Positions 31,311-41,577 of a DNA stretch of 59,998 nt are shown in pieces. The translations under genes were made by a program, and so were the position numbers. The notes under the pieces are model-generated. The model was not told the origin of the DNA. It saw only the letters and a list, made by a program, of their open reading frames with translations, and searched no databases. The stretch is from Discostella pseudostelligera (taxonomy: Eukaryota; Bacillariophyta; Thalassiosirophyceae; Thalassiosirales; Thalassiosiraceae): NCBI GenBank assembly GCA_036940085.1, contig JALLBK010000173.1:1-59998 (forward strand), in the 5' to 3' direction. Position 1 is the stretch's first letter, and every line of letters starts with the position of its first letter.

Positions 31311-32109
31311 TTAGAAGTAGGCACCTCCAACCCACTCGTTGATGGTATCAATCATACTTTGTCCCTGAATTCCAGAGTAGGCAACGCAAGTAATAATTCC
31401 CATCATGGCCAAACGTCCATTCATAAGCTCAGCATGGGGGGTGACGCCCATCCGCCCCAAATCGGGCAAAACTCCACCAAGCTTGGAGTTTCGCTCCACT
31501 TGCCATTCATACATTGGGTGGTTAGGATCCAAGAAGAGAGTGTCTGACATGGGAAGGGGGGCAACGGTGGCGGCGATTCCCACAAATAAGGCATGAACAT
31601 TGGCAATGAGAATGATAGCACGCTCATTGGTGATGGTATCCTTTCCACTAATGGTAGCGAGAGTTCCCCACTCCTTCAAGTTTAGGGCAGCGTCGGCATT
31701 GGGGATGAGGCCATGGCCCTTGGCGTAGGCACAGGCGCACATGACCACCCACCCGAACATGGCGTGGCGGCCGTTCCAGATTTCGGCCTGGACGGATGGT
31801 CCCCATCCCCATGCGGCGAAATCGGGGTATTCCTCACTCCAGTCCTTTACGGCATCGTCAAATACGGAGCTGGCAACACTGGTGCTGGGTCTAACGACAG
31901 AGACAGTTGAGAATGGTCAGAAGTCGATGGTGAAGATGATGGTCAACCGAGTGGCGGACACGCATCACGCGTCGAAGCAATATTCCAACAACAATCACCC
32001 CATCGTTTCATACATACCTGGAGACCTTGACAGCAGGGGTTGATGGAGCGAACGCCGAAGCGGAGTTAGCAGCAAGGAAAAGAGCGGCAAAGGTACGAAG
32101 AGGCGCCAT
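31311..32109 (-). CDS. Chlorophyll a/c-binding (FCP/LHC superfamily) protein
   Basis: Two exons, 32109-32018 and 31890-31311, about 223 residues. The N-terminus is a clean bipartite plastid signal: MAPLRTFAALFLAANSASAF with the exact ASAFAP motif, then a short basic transit segment. Three membrane helices follow. Helix 1 has the pigment-binding motif EIWNGRHAMFGW, helix 2 is NERAIILIANVHALFVGIAA, and helix 3 has ELMNGRLAMMGI, the second Glu/Asn/Arg motif. These bind chlorophyll a, c and fucoxanthin in the thylakoid. The loop after helix 2 (LFLDPNHPMYEWQVERN) and the helix 1 to 2 linker differ from the main Lhcf proteins I know, so it may be a divergent or stand-alone clade. It is divergent from the HIT gene, 235 bases apart. 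Confidence 0.88.
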
Positions 32110-32344
32110 GGTGATGATCTATTAGTGGTGGTCGGATGCGGATTTTTGCCTTGGTGTTGCACTAGGTTGCACTGTTACTTGTGGCCGCTTGGTGCACATG
32201 ACGTGTGCTTTTGTTGGCAAGTTGCAGTTCAAAGATACGAGCGATATCCATTTTCAGCGATGATATCTAAGTACGTAAGTAGACATCTACGCACCTCTGC
32301 ATACGAAGCATCGATCGATACTCACATTGCAGCTGACGATCATC

Positions 32345-33112
32345 ATGGCAGAGGATTCCGCTGAAGCCACAGCACCTGGCAGCGTCCATCAATACAGGTC
32401 AATACTCAAGCTAGCGAAGTATCCAATGGTTCGATGCATCCGATGCTTACCATTGATCTTGGCATTTCAATCTTATACCCCAATTGCTTTACCATTTGAA
32501 TGTGCGAGGACGACAAGCCGTGCATCGGGAAAATATCATCGCAAATCAATGAGCAGCAGCTCCGTAGTCAAAGTGGCCAACAGAGATATTCCCGATACTA
32601 TGAACTCGGACACACAGCAATTATTTGGAAGGTTTCGAATATCCTCCAACCAAATATTTCATAGAACAATACACAGCTTCGCATTGGTCAACTTGAGGCC
32701 CATCGTTCCCGGTCATGTGCTAGTTTGCTCCAATCGGGTCACTCCACTACTATCGGATTTAGATGATGAGGAATATGAAGACTTATGGAAAGCAGTACGA
32801 GTAGTGCAAAATGTGTTGAAGCATCAATACAATTGCAATGCATTTAATGTGGCAGTACAAGATGGAACAGGTGCCGGGCAGTCCGTTCCGCACGTTCATG
32901 TACATATTTTACCACGATATATCGGTGATTTAGCACGAAATGATGATATTTACGATAAGTTAGAAGCATGGGCTCCCAGAGATGGTAATCATTCGAGGAA
33001 GAAACAAAGGTTAGATGTTCCTGATGATAGTGAGAGGAGGGATCAAACAGAGGAGGAGATGGCGGAGGAAGCAGCTATTTACAAAAGAATCCTCGATGGG
33101 CTCTCGACCTGA
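32345..33112 (+). CDS. HIT-family (FHIT-like) dinucleoside polyphosphate hydrolase
   Basis: Single exon, 255 residues from the ATG at 32345. The first 95 residues form an extension with a hydrophobic patch (CLPLILAFQSYTPIALPF) followed by a basic Ser-rich segment; it may be an organelle signal, or the real start may be a later Met such as that before SSSSVVKVAN. The HIT domain has FALVNLRPIVPGHVLVCSN, NAFNVAVQDGTGAGQSVPH and the histidine triad HVHVHILPR. In FHIT the middle His of the triad is the nucleophile that attacks Ap3A. A charged tail with RKKQRLDVPDDSERRDQTEEEM follows, similar in place to the flexible loop and C-terminus of Fhit proteins. It converges on the METTL21-like gene. Confidence 0.88.
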   Translation: MAEDSAEATAPGSVHQYRSILKLAKYPMVRCIRCLPLILAFQSYTPIALPFECARTTSRASGKYHRKSMSSSSVVKVANRDIPDTMNSDTQQLFGRFRISSNQIFHRTIHSFALVNLRPIVPGHVLVCSNRVTPLLSDLDDEEYEDLWKAVRVVQNVLKHQYNCNAFNVAVQDGTGAGQSVPHVHVHILPRYIGDLARNDDIYDKLEAWAPRDGNHSRKKQRLDVPDDSERRDQTEEEMAEEAAIYKRILDGLST

Positions 33113-33266
33113 AATGCAAAGTGATAGGATCACCAATTAACATGTCGATTCATTGCTGCTAGTGGGTCACTGCTGCGATGAATCATGCGATAAATGAATA
33201 CCACTTCTTTCAAGTGAAAGTTACACCACAGCATAGTGATTAGACAAAACAATCTGTTTTAGTATT

Positions 33267-34037
33267 TCATCCAGTTGAATCTCCCTCCCAATGAAAGATG
33301 AAGATTCCTTCAGTTGGACGCGTACAAGTCAAATGCCGTTGTTTGGCAGCATCAATGACAATCTCATCGTCGACATTGTTCCACTTGCTGAACCTACTCA
33401 GAACAAATTGACCGTGAGGTCTCTTCAACAGACACGCTACAGTTTCCAGTAAAGGCTGAACACTACCCTGAGTATAGATTATATCTGCCCCAATAATTGT
33501 ATCATATTTCCCATGCTGTAAGAAATTCTCCATGTGAGGCGATCCCCAAATTAACTGTCGACATGAAATCTTAGTGCTGTCCGTTGCCGATGTGCTAGTG
33601 TCGTCGCAGTTAAGCAGGACATTTTGTCGCATTTGCTGCAATGTTTGTGTGTCTCCATCTGTCATCATTACAGATTGTGCACCCAAATAATACGCCGTAA
33701 TTCCGCATAGACCTAGTCCAGCTCCAAGTTCTAGAACTGATTTCCCACTGCACACTTCGGGATGGTTTTGTAGGAAGCTCGCCAAACGTGGTGCGGCTTG
33801 CCACAAAGTAACACCAGTAGATCGATCAGTTTCTTCACTATCCAATTTGAATCCATGTAATTGTAATGTTTTCGTTGCGCTGCTATCGAGTTGGATGGTG
33901 AAAGTAAAGTATTCATTTGGGTCGTCGTTGCCAAAGAGATCTAAGCAGCCATCACCATCGTCATCGCTGGCGCGACATTCCTCTTTCGTTCCCCATCCAT
34001 CCGGCGATTCAATCCACTCTTGCTCTTCACGCTCCAT
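33267..34037 (-). CDS. METTL21-like protein lysine methyltransferase
   Basis: Single exon, 256 residues from the ATG at 34037. It has an acidic N-terminus, LWQAAPRLASFLQNHPEVC leading to motif I (SVLELGAGLGLCGI), the acidic strand VMMTDGD that binds the ribose of S-adenosylmethionine, QLIWGSPH and the family signature IIGADIIYTQ (a D-x-x-Y-type motif), then PLLETVACLLKRPHGQFVLS. This is the Methyltransf_16 pattern of METTL21, METTL22 and eEF1A- or Hsp70-type lysine methyltransferases. The target cannot be predicted. Three GGCGGGAAG copies lie 110-210 bases upstream. Confidence 0.85.
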   Translation of the reverse strand: MEREEQEWIESPDGWGTKEECRASDDDGDGCLDLFGNDDPNEYFTFTIQLDSSATKTLQLHGFKLDSEETDRSTGVTLWQAAPRLASFLQNHPEVCSGKSVLELGAGLGLCGITAYYLGAQSVMMTDGDTQTLQQMRQNVLLNCDDTSTSATDSTKISCRQLIWGSPHMENFLQHGKYDTIIGADIIYTQGSVQPLLETVACLLKRPHGQFVLSRFSKWNNVDDEIVIDAAKQRHLTCTRPTEGIFIFHWEGDSTG

Positions 34038-34394
34038 CTAACCAAAAACTGTTACTGGTAGTATTAAGAATAATGGAGAAGTAGTGATTCTTCGAGCGGT
34101 AGCGGCGATAATGTTTGGATAGACGGATGGGACGACGGCGGAAAAAGGCGGGAAGACATCATGTTGTTTGTTATTGTGGCGAAATCGGAGGAAAATAATG
34201 GCGGGAAGAATTTGAGCGAAAATGTGGCGATGCAAAATGGCGGGAAGAATAATTCGAAGAGCGACAATAGTAGTAGCAGGTAGTAGCATAGCACGAAGAT
34301 CTATGAGAGATGAGATGAAGAAGATTAACATTGGAGGATTGCATCGAATGGAACACCATCATTAATCATCACGAACCATAGTTCATTGTCTTTA
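34038..34394. promoter_or_regulatory. Upstream region with three E2F-like elements
   Basis: No gene is visible between the METTL21-like start and the stop of the CNNM-like gene. GGCGGGAAG occurs at 34147-34155, 34200-34208 and 34239-34247, all in the same orientation and each followed by A/T-rich sequence; related GTGGCGA hexamers lie between them. Three copies in 100 bases make this the densest cluster of the motif in the window. Confidence 0.45.
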
Positions 34395-36908
34395 TCATTC
34401 TGTTTTCCCTCGTGCACGAAGGAAGGCTTTCTGTAATTGACGACGCCGAGAGTGTGTCTTATGATCATCTTCTGATTGAGCGGAGGTATTCAAATGATCT
34501 TTGTGTTCCGGATCTGAATGCTCTGAGTCTTCGCCAGGAACTAAAGCCTGTGGTGCACCGTCACCCATACCGCTTGGAATAATATGCGGTATTTTTATAA
34601 TTCCCGACAGCGTATCATTAGATGGAGTTGATAACTCAACGTTGTGATCAGTTCTCTCAAGCGCAGTATTATCCACAGCATCCCAGTACGACTTGCGATC
34701 TAACTTTATGCACCGACATCCACCCAGGCTGTTTTGATTTGGTGGCACCCATGCAGAGAAGTCGGGTGTATATTCAGGATCAGTTAGTGCTCGACTCGCA
34801 AGGACGCCCCACGACGAAACATCAGACTTGAACCTATCAGCTCCCGACATGACCACAATTTTCCCTGACAACACAACCGTGCAAAAGTCGGCACTGACAC
34901 CGCGTTCATAAATAAATTCAGCTGAATCAGATGGAATACCGCTACTTTCATCACCACCACTGATCGCAGTACACGATGAAGCTGGAGCAAATTCAGTTAC
35001 TGGGACCAATGATAGAAGTTGCCTTAACTGCGTATCCGATATCAGCTCGACGGCTTTAGAGTAATTGGTCTTGAGATGTGCTGCAACTGCAAATACTTCG
35101 TCGGAGCTCAGGTGCTTATCGACAAGTCGCTCATCGAGGAGACGTAATCTCGATTCCCAATCAATTGCACGTTTACTAACGCCCTTTTCGATAAAGCCCT
35201 CAATGTAGACTCCTACGTCAAATCCTGGATGACCGGATTCAGCGTCTCCAGCACCTACGTGTGCATCAGTCTCATCAATGATATCATCACCCAAGATAAT
35301 TTCTATAATGTCCTCCAATGTAATGATGCCATTGATCTCGTAGTATGGATCTTCCTTCCCGTCCCCTCTATTAATGTCACGAACGAGTGCCAAATGTCCG
35401 CCTCTTTTTAGTAACTTGAGTACATCGCCTAGCTTGTCATCGGCCCAAACCACATGCACACCACGACCAAAGATCTGGACAAAGTTTTTCACTGGTATTT
35501 CATCTTCCGGATCCAAGAAGATGAGATCCTTGACAAAGAGCAAACCAATAATATTGCTCTTCGACACTTCATAGACCGGAATGCGAGAGAAGCCCATTTT
35601 GAATATCTTTGCCACGACATCAAATCCAAGACGCTCGCCTGCACTCAGCATAAATGTCTCATTAAGCGGAGTCATTACCTCCCTCACAGGAATATCGCGA
35701 TATCGCAAAGCCCCAGTCATGGCTTTACCAGTGGCGCCTTCCAAATCACCTCGCTGGACATGCATTTCAATGAGCTTGGCCATTTCCGACGCCGAGTAGG
35801 ATGTTCCAATTTCATGTCCCAATATCTTATTCAAGATTAAGCTCAGGGGTTTGCTCAGCGGGTAGAACAAAACGATGATGACTTTGACAATTGGTACGGT
35901 CTTTTCTCCCACTTGCAATGCAAATCTCGAGCATAGTGACTGTGGGACAATCTCACCAAAAACGACAATCAGTGCCGTAGAGACGATAAAACCCACAAGT
36001 CCACTTGTCAAGTCTGCCATAAGAATTGATACTAGCGAATTCACTGCCACATTGCCCAATACCAAAGTACACAATAAAAGATTGCCATTGAGACGAACTG
36101 GATAAATTGCCTTGGCAGCCCGAGCAAGCTTCGGATCGTCGGAATTGGCCATTACGATTTCAAGACCACTGGGATCAAGCGACATTAGGCCGAGTGTCAA
36201 ACCCGAAAAGAGTGCCGATAATGCAAGCAAGATGATGACGAATAGCCATTGAACTCCCACGGGTAAACCTATCCCTGATCCTTCTCCCTGTTGGTTCTCA
36301 GCGATAACGGGGCATGGATTGGATTGTGCAGTGGAATTTATCTCTTGAAGCATTCTCTCAACCCAAGTCTCTTTGATGCTCAAGATTTCATTTCCATTGC
36401 TCTGAGAAACGGGTAGATCGTCACAGACAGACAAACAACACTCATAGTTGCAATTCTTCTCGGATGCAGTATTTTCTCTCCCAGAAATTGATTGCAACTT
36501 TGATAAGGCAAGGTTCCGGACACGATGAATTCGAGGGTGGTGTGATTCTCCAGTAGCTTTAAAGGATGGAGAACTATCAGTAGCAGCAAGTACTTCTGCG
36601 TGACCAATAAATATTATCAGGGCGAGGATAGTGCTTGTCATGATGGTGAACCGATGTGACAAAACATTATTCCGTAGGCGCGTATGACAGGCTCCCATGA
36701 GACGACGCTGACGATACCTAAGATTTTCTTTTGATGGTGGGGAAATATTATTATTTGTTTGGTGCTGCCCGATTTTATTGTCATTATTGTCGTCGGTGTC
36801 GGTGTCATCTCGTGCCATCCTCGGGCCGCCGTCGTTGCCGCTACAATCGACACTGTCGGAACAATGGGAGGATATTATTATCGGGAGTCGGTGGCACGGG
36901 TCGACCAT
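34395..36908 (-). CDS. CNNM/Mam3-type DUF21-CBS transporter
   Basis: Single exon. From the ATG at 36908 it would be 837 residues; the ATG at 36641 is attractive because it opens with a signal peptide (TSTILALIIFIGHAEVLAA), giving about 748. The DUF21 transmembrane domain begins VQWLFVIILLALSALFSGLTLGLMSLD and includes LNGNLLLCTLVLGNVAVNSLVS and IVSTALIVVFGEIVPQSLCSR. A CBS pair follows (REVMTPLNETFMLSA, GFSRIPVYEVSKSNIIGLLF, GHLALVRDINRG, YEINGIITLEDIIEIILGD). The C-terminal cyclic-nucleotide-binding-like domain is present (VVLSGKIVVMSGADRFKSDVSSWG). The domain order is that of CNNM proteins, linked to magnesium efflux or transport at plasma or vacuolar membrane. The tail is charged and His/Arg-rich. 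Confidence 0.9.
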   Translation of the reverse strand: MVDPCHRLPIIISSHCSDSVDCSGNDGGPRMARDDTDTDDNNDNKIGQHQTNNNISPPSKENLRYRQRRLMGACHTRLRNNVLSHRFTIMTSTILALIIFIGHAEVLAATDSSPSFKATGESHHPRIHRVRNLALSKLQSISGRENTASEKNCNYECCLSVCDDLPVSQSNGNEILSIKETWVERMLQEINSTAQSNPCPVIAENQQGEGSGIGLPVGVQWLFVIILLALSALFSGLTLGLMSLDPSGLEIVMANSDDPKLARAAKAIYPVRLNGNLLLCTLVLGNVAVNSLVSILMADLTSGLVGFIVSTALIVVFGEIVPQSLCSRFALQVGEKTVPIVKVIIVLFYPLSKPLSLILNKILGHEIGTSYSASEMAKLIEMHVQRGDLEGATGKAMTGALRYRDIPVREVMTPLNETFMLSAGERLGFDVVAKIFKMGFSRIPVYEVSKSNIIGLLFVKDLIFLDPEDEIPVKNFVQIFGRGVHVVWADDKLGDVLKLLKRGGHLALVRDINRGDGKEDPYYEINGIITLEDIIEIILGDDIIDETDAHVGAGDAESGHPGFDVGVYIEGFIEKGVSKRAIDWESRLRLLDERLVDKHLSSDEVFAVAAHLKTNYSKAVELISDTQLRQLLSLVPVTEFAPASSCTAISGGDESSGIPSDSAEFIYERGVSADFCTVVLSGKIVVMSGADRFKSDVSSWGVLASRALTDPEYTPDFSAWVPPNQNSLGGCRCIKLDRKSYWDAVDNTALERTDHNVELSTPSNDTLSGIIKIPHIIPSGMGDGAPQALVPGEDSEHSDPEHKDHLNTSAQSEDDHKTHSRRRQLQKAFLRARGKTE

Positions 36909-37473
36909 TCAAACGAGAGGGCAGAGAAGGAAGACTGTCTGTAAAGTTGGCGTTGGTCTCGAGGCGAGGGCACTGCGTTGATATCAAAGAGGTAGATACG
37001 ATACTACCGTCGCGGAATTCTGGTAAGGACACGACATCTCGTTGTGGACCTTGTGGTTTAGCGAGGTTTCATACGACGTCGCTGTACCTTTAATCGCTAA
37101 CTGATATATCGCAGGTCTTGCTCCCGGTATGTGAGATTGGAGGAGGTGTAGGAGAAAGTGGACCGATTTACACTCGTTCGGTTGGTTCTTCATTTTTTTG
37201 TCAAGATCTTTGCATTTTCAGATTGATTTTCTCGTCAATTTCAACCCACCACCTCCCAATGCTCGCACCTGTACACTCTTTCACCGCCGGCCGGCGCCAT
37301 CGCCACCACCGCCATAATTGCAGCAAATTAATATCATCTTTGGCAAGCCGCCCGCCCGCCCCCCGCCCCTACGAAGGCGACGGCATTTATAGTTTGGGCT
37401 GCGGTCGCATCACACTGCAGAGGGATTGCACACACACTGGGAGAGTGTTCGGGAGGAGGAGACAACGAAGAAG
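36909..37473. other. Divergent intergenic region, no gene seen
   Basis: This 565-base region separates the CNNM-like and sulfatase genes. It contains a CG-rich patch (GCCGGCCGGCGCC near 37290, C-run near 37355) and pyrimidine tracts but no reading frame of coding quality. If the CNNM start is 36641, it extends further. No E2F-like element was seen here. Confidence 0.4.
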
Positions 37474-39328
37474 ATGATATTGGCCAAAAAGTTGGCACTC
37501 ATACTGGTAGCACTGGCGGCAGCACTCCTGTCCATTGTCTATCGTGTTCACAGCCGAGCCTCGCATTTTGACATAATCGATCCACGGGGTGAATTGGGCG
37601 ATCTGCCCCACGAACAGCAGTATGTCAGAAAGACAATGGAAGAAGAGGTGGTGGTGGAAGATGAAATAGTGGAGGAAGAGGAGGAAGAATTTCAGGGGCC
37701 AATGAACATTCTTCTTCTCTACGCCGATGATTGGCGACATGACACCTTGGGCGCAGCGAATGCCATCGTCAAAACACCGGTATTGGATGCATTAGCACAG
37801 GAGGGAGTGCGTTTTACACACAATTGTGTTACCACAAGTATATGTTGGATTTCACGCGCTACTCTCTACTCGGGTCAGTATTTAGCACGGCATCATTTTG
37901 AAATGCTGGGTAGGGGACGCACACTCACAATTAATGGCAGTAAGATTGAAATGGGATGGGAAGGTCTACAGAATGAAACCATCTACTCTTTAATAAAGCA
38001 AAAGGCAGGTTATGCTGTAGGACATGCGGGGAAACTGGGATTGTGGGTTGGGATGGATAATGATTTGAATTGGGATTTTTTCGTTGATGAAGATGGCTGG
38101 CATGAACGGAAGATTGGTGGGCGGATGTGGCATATTACCGAGAAGAATACTGCAGATGCACTTCGTTTCCTTATTGATCGAGATAAGAGCAAACCCTTCT
38201 TTTTGAATGTTGCCTACTTTGCTACCCATGCCGTTGATGGTGATAAGCGACAATACTTACCGCAGAATAGAAGCTTGAGCATGTATGAGAACGATACCAT
38301 ACCCATACCTGAAACGGCGACACAGGAAGCATGGGAGAGGATGCCGCCCTTCTTTGGTGAAAATAACGAGGGACGTACCCGATGGACATGGCGATATGAT
38401 ACTCCCGAGAAGCATCAGCACATGATGAAAAATTATTATCGCATGGCCTCGGAAGTGGACACATCAGTGGGTATGATCCTCAGTCATCTTGAGCAGGAGG
38501 GTCAGCTCAATAACACGATGATTATTTTTACCACGGACAATGGAAATTTCCATGCTGAGCACGGTGAGGCAATTCATCTGCAATTCTGTTGTCTTTCGGT
38601 GATGTTTGCATTGCATATGCTACTGACTGCTGCATTTTGCTTTCTCTGTGTAGGGCTTGCCGATAAGTGGTACCCCCATCAAGAGAGGTAAGTGTGCTGT
38701 TTTTTCTGTTTTTGTTCATTCGACTTCTCCGTAGACTCGCGTGCTTAACATTTATCTCTCCCGGCGACTATGCAGTATTCGTGTACCTCTGATAATAAAA
38801 GATCCGCGCATGTCCAGCAAGTTCAAGGGATCACTAAATGATGAGTTTTCGTTGAATGTCGATCTGGCAGCAACAATTCTCTCCGCGGCTGGTTTGGAGC
38901 CACTGCCAACCATGATGGGTCGAGATATGAGTGTCTTGTACAGGAAGGGGGGTTTGAAAACTGCCGCGACAGCTCAATCGAGACGACGTGATGAGATCAC
39001 AACTCTCACCACCGATATGCGTCAATATCCCGAGCCTGCCTCAGATGGAAACGGGAAGTATCATTCCGGATCGGAATTTGCTTGGAGGACAGAGTTTTTC
39101 TATGAACATCCAATGCACTCTAATCCCAATTACATCCCCGCGAGTGAGGCGTTGGTTCGGAAAGAATACAAATACTTCTACTGGCCAAATTTCAAGTATG
39201 AGCAATTATTCGATCTGAAGAACGATCCCGGCGAATTGTACGATTTGTTCAACAGCACTAATCCAGTCCATCAGCAGGTATTAAAAGATATGAGGAAACG
39301 ATTTGTCAAGCTCCAAAATATTCGTTGA
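37474..39328 (+). CDS. Membrane-anchored sulfatase (formylglycine-dependent)
   Basis: Three exons, 37474-38563, 38654-38687 and 38776-39328, about 558 residues. Residues 4-24 form a signal anchor (KKLALILVALAAALLSIVY), followed by an acidic segment. The sulfatase domain has the metal site NILLLYADDWRHD (Asp 85-86), the modification motif CWISR with Cys 124 (canonical C-x-P/A-S-R, here Ile in the third place) followed by ATLYSGQ, GHAGKLGLWVG, and the second metal site [20 protein letters not shown], which is reassembled across intron 1. The 34-base middle exon supplies the catalytic Lys in LADKWYPHQES. Such enzymes remove sulfate from glycans or lipids; sulfated polysaccharide in the diatom wall or medium is a natural substrate. 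It ends 65 bases before the eIF3j stop. Confidence 0.87.
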
Positions 39329-39393
39329 AATAAGCGCCAAAGACACATCTTATGATTGCACAGGTCCAGATAATAACACCACCAAAGTCTCTT

Positions 39394-40128
39394 TTAGAAG
39401 AAGTCATCCTCGTACTGACCGCCAATATCATCATACTTATCATAATTATCATTGTCCCCAAATACATCATTGTGGATATCCATCGCCTTCTTCTTCGCCA
39501 CTGTATCCGACTTCTTTGACTTCTGTGCCTGCCCCTTCACTTTTCGCTTAGCCTGCTGCACTTTGTCATTCTTGATAACGTTACATGATTTGATAATATC
39601 GGTGATGGCGTCGTCGTCGAGGACATCCTTGCATTGTTGAATAACTTCTTTCAGAAACGCAGAGCATAGATTGATTTTTCCATGACCCTTTTCATAAATT
39701 GGTATTGAACCCCCCGGTCCGCCCTTCTTCGCATCATCCACGCCCCCAAATAAATCATCCGTCATAGCCTTGGCATCTGCCTCCTCCCGCTCTCGTTCCT
39801 TCTGCCTCCGTTCCTCGGGTGTCATCTTGGCCTCCATTTCTGCCTCCATCTCCAATACCTTGCGCGCCAGCTCCAACTCCTCCTTCGCCGCCGCATCGGC
39901 GGCTTTCTTATCTGCCAACGCCGATCCCTTGGCCTTGTTTAATTTGAGAGCTGCTCGTTCGTCGGCCTCCTTCTCTTTTAGGGTTAGATCCTCATCTTCG
40001 TCATCAAAGGTTGGTGGAGGGGCAGACTTTTTGTCACTGACTGTCGCGAGGCCAAGACGTTTGTCGAGCTCATCTTCGTCTTCGCTTTTGTCCCAGTCGT
40101 CATCGTCGTCGTCCCAGGCGTCTCCCAT
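39394..40128 (-). CDS. Translation initiation factor eIF3 subunit J (Hcr1)
   Basis: Single exon, 244 residues from the ATG at 40128. It starts MGDAWDDDDDDWDKSEDED, the acidic Trp-containing N-terminus by which eIF3j contacts eIF3 in other eukaryotes, continues with a long charged helix (EELELARKVLEMEAEMEAK, TPEERRQKEREREEADAK), the central segment DLFGGVDD, the all-helical core KINLCSAFLKEVIQQCKDVL and a basic stretch. It ends YDDIGGQYEDDFF, the acidic aromatic tail of the family that enters the ribosomal decoding centre. The factor promotes initiation and ribosome recycling on the 40S subunit. A reverse GGCGGGAG element (40357-40366) lies about 230 bases upstream. Confidence 0.9.
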   Translation of the reverse strand: MGDAWDDDDDDWDKSEDEDELDKRLGLATVSDKKSAPPPTFDDEDEDLTLKEKEADERAALKLNKAKGSALADKKAADAAAKEELELARKVLEMEAEMEAKMTPEERRQKEREREEADAKAMTDDLFGGVDDAKKGGPGGSIPIYEKGHGKINLCSAFLKEVIQQCKDVLDDDAITDIIKSCNVIKNDKVQQAKRKVKGQAQKSKKSDTVAKKKAMDIHNDVFGDNDNYDKYDDIGGQYEDDFF

Positions 40129-40704
40129 GTTTGTTAGATCTATGCTACTATGATGGAGTGGTCGATGGTGGGTGGGTATTGCCGATGAATTCAATGACGT
40201 CCGTCGCTCCTACTATCGATGATCGATATCGATGTCGATGAGCTGAAAGGTCGTCGTCATCGTCTCGGTAGGTGGTGGCCTGTGGTGGCGGTGATTTTTG
40301 TGGGTGGCTTTTGCGGTGGGGGGTACAAATTGATGACGGCCAGACGCCATTTTCGATTCTCCCGCCGAATAGGCGAATGCATCTGAAATCTGAATAATGC
40401 ATGCATTCGACAATATTTCATCGATCATCAATGGTCGAGTTCAACAGCGACGATTAACAACATATCTACTAACACAACATTTACTTACTTATCATTTACA
40501 ATGCGGTTGAGGAGTTCCTCTTTTTATATGAACAATGAACTGCCTCGACCTTGTGTACCATTCGAATCGTCAACATGGACAAACATCATCTTCATCAAGT
40601 TATCTAAAGCTGAAGCGAACTTTGCATGTAGTACTGAATTCAATCGCCGTGATATTACTCTCAACTGTACATGACATTTATTTTTCGCCATCGCCATATG
40701 TGAA
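40129..40704. other. Intergenic region, no gene seen
   Basis: This 576-base stretch lies between the eIF3j start and the end of the DnaJ-like gene, both on the minus strand. It contains TTCTCCCGCC (40357-40366, reverse E2F-like core), a GATCGATATCGATGTCGATG run near 40220 and A/T-rich sequence near 40450-40510. No coding frame or RNA gene is evident. Confidence 0.4.
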
Positions 40705-41577
40705 TCAATTATTTGCGACGTGTTGCGGAAGTTCCTCCACCTTTCCATTCACCTTCCGTTCTACCAATTTCCCGGCAATGAATTTATCTTCAATCTTATT
40801 CCTATTCTTTTCCATCGAAATGACCGTAACCTGTTGTCCATTTTCCATGTACGTTCGTGATGTTTTGTTGGTGTATGTCCCACTTGGTTTGGATGTGTAT
40901 GCCGAGGCCACTACGCTTCCATCGGCCTGGTGTGAATAGGATGTTACAGACAATTCAATCCCAAGTTTGTTCATAAGCCATTGTGTCCATGATACTGGTT
41001 TCTTTGATGATGATTGTTTTTGTTTTGGAGCTGGAGCTCCCATTGCACAGAAAAATAAGGATGGTTGGGCAGCACATCCTCGTTGGTGTGGTGCATCGGC
41101 ATCATCGAACGTGGTGCTATACGATGCATTCCCAAATCGTTGAGCGAAGGCATCATCCATATCGTTGAATGCCTCATTGAAGAAGGGATCGTTGCTGAAG
41201 AGATCATCAAACAGTTGAAATGGATCACGAACTCGGGTGGGTTTTTGATATTGCGTAGGACCACTGGCTGATACAGATGTCGTCGTTGCTGGATATTTCA
41301 GTGATAAATCATAATTTCTCCGAGCTGACGAGTCAGATAGGATTGCGTACGCCTCACTGATTNCGATGCCTTTTCGCGGTCATTTGGCGTAAAGATATCT
41401 GCATCCCCACACCAAACGCCGTGACAGAGCAATTCTCGTCGACGTCGTCGATACACCGTATCGGGAGCAATGCACTGACCTCAACGCAAGTCGTCGATAG
41501 GCCTTCTTAATATCAATAAGTTCCGCATCTTCTCTGATTTCTAGAACCTCGTAGTGAGTCTTTCCTCTGTCTGCCAT
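40705..41577 (-). pseudogene. DnaJ-like (J domain) protein with disrupted frame near an ambiguous base
   Basis: A J domain starts at the ATG at 41577: THYEVLEIREDAELIDIKKAYRR-type helices I and II ending LALR. The HPD motif is then broken: CAT (His) at 41472-41470 is followed by four bases TGCT before CCCGAT (Pro-Asp). In that shifted frame the sequence stays open through NDREKAS to 41364, where the single ambiguous base (n, 41363) restores the first frame as ISEAYAILSDSSARRNYD. The continuation to the stop at 40705 has FGNASYSTTFDD, SWTQWLMNKLGIELSV and a beta-rich end (VASAYTSKPSGTY, VEERKVNGKVEE-like). The two shifts compensate (+1, -1). Sequencing or assembly error is as likely as true decay; an intron in 41380-41470 was tested and gives a stop. 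If intact, it is an Hsp70 cochaperone. Confidence 0.6.

Noticed and set aside
41380..41470. Intron explaining the break in the J domain (GTCAGT...ATGCAG)
   Set aside because: Joining at those sites runs into a stop within seven codons and removes the HPD motif, while the unspliced shifted frame stays open and reads into the expected sequence.
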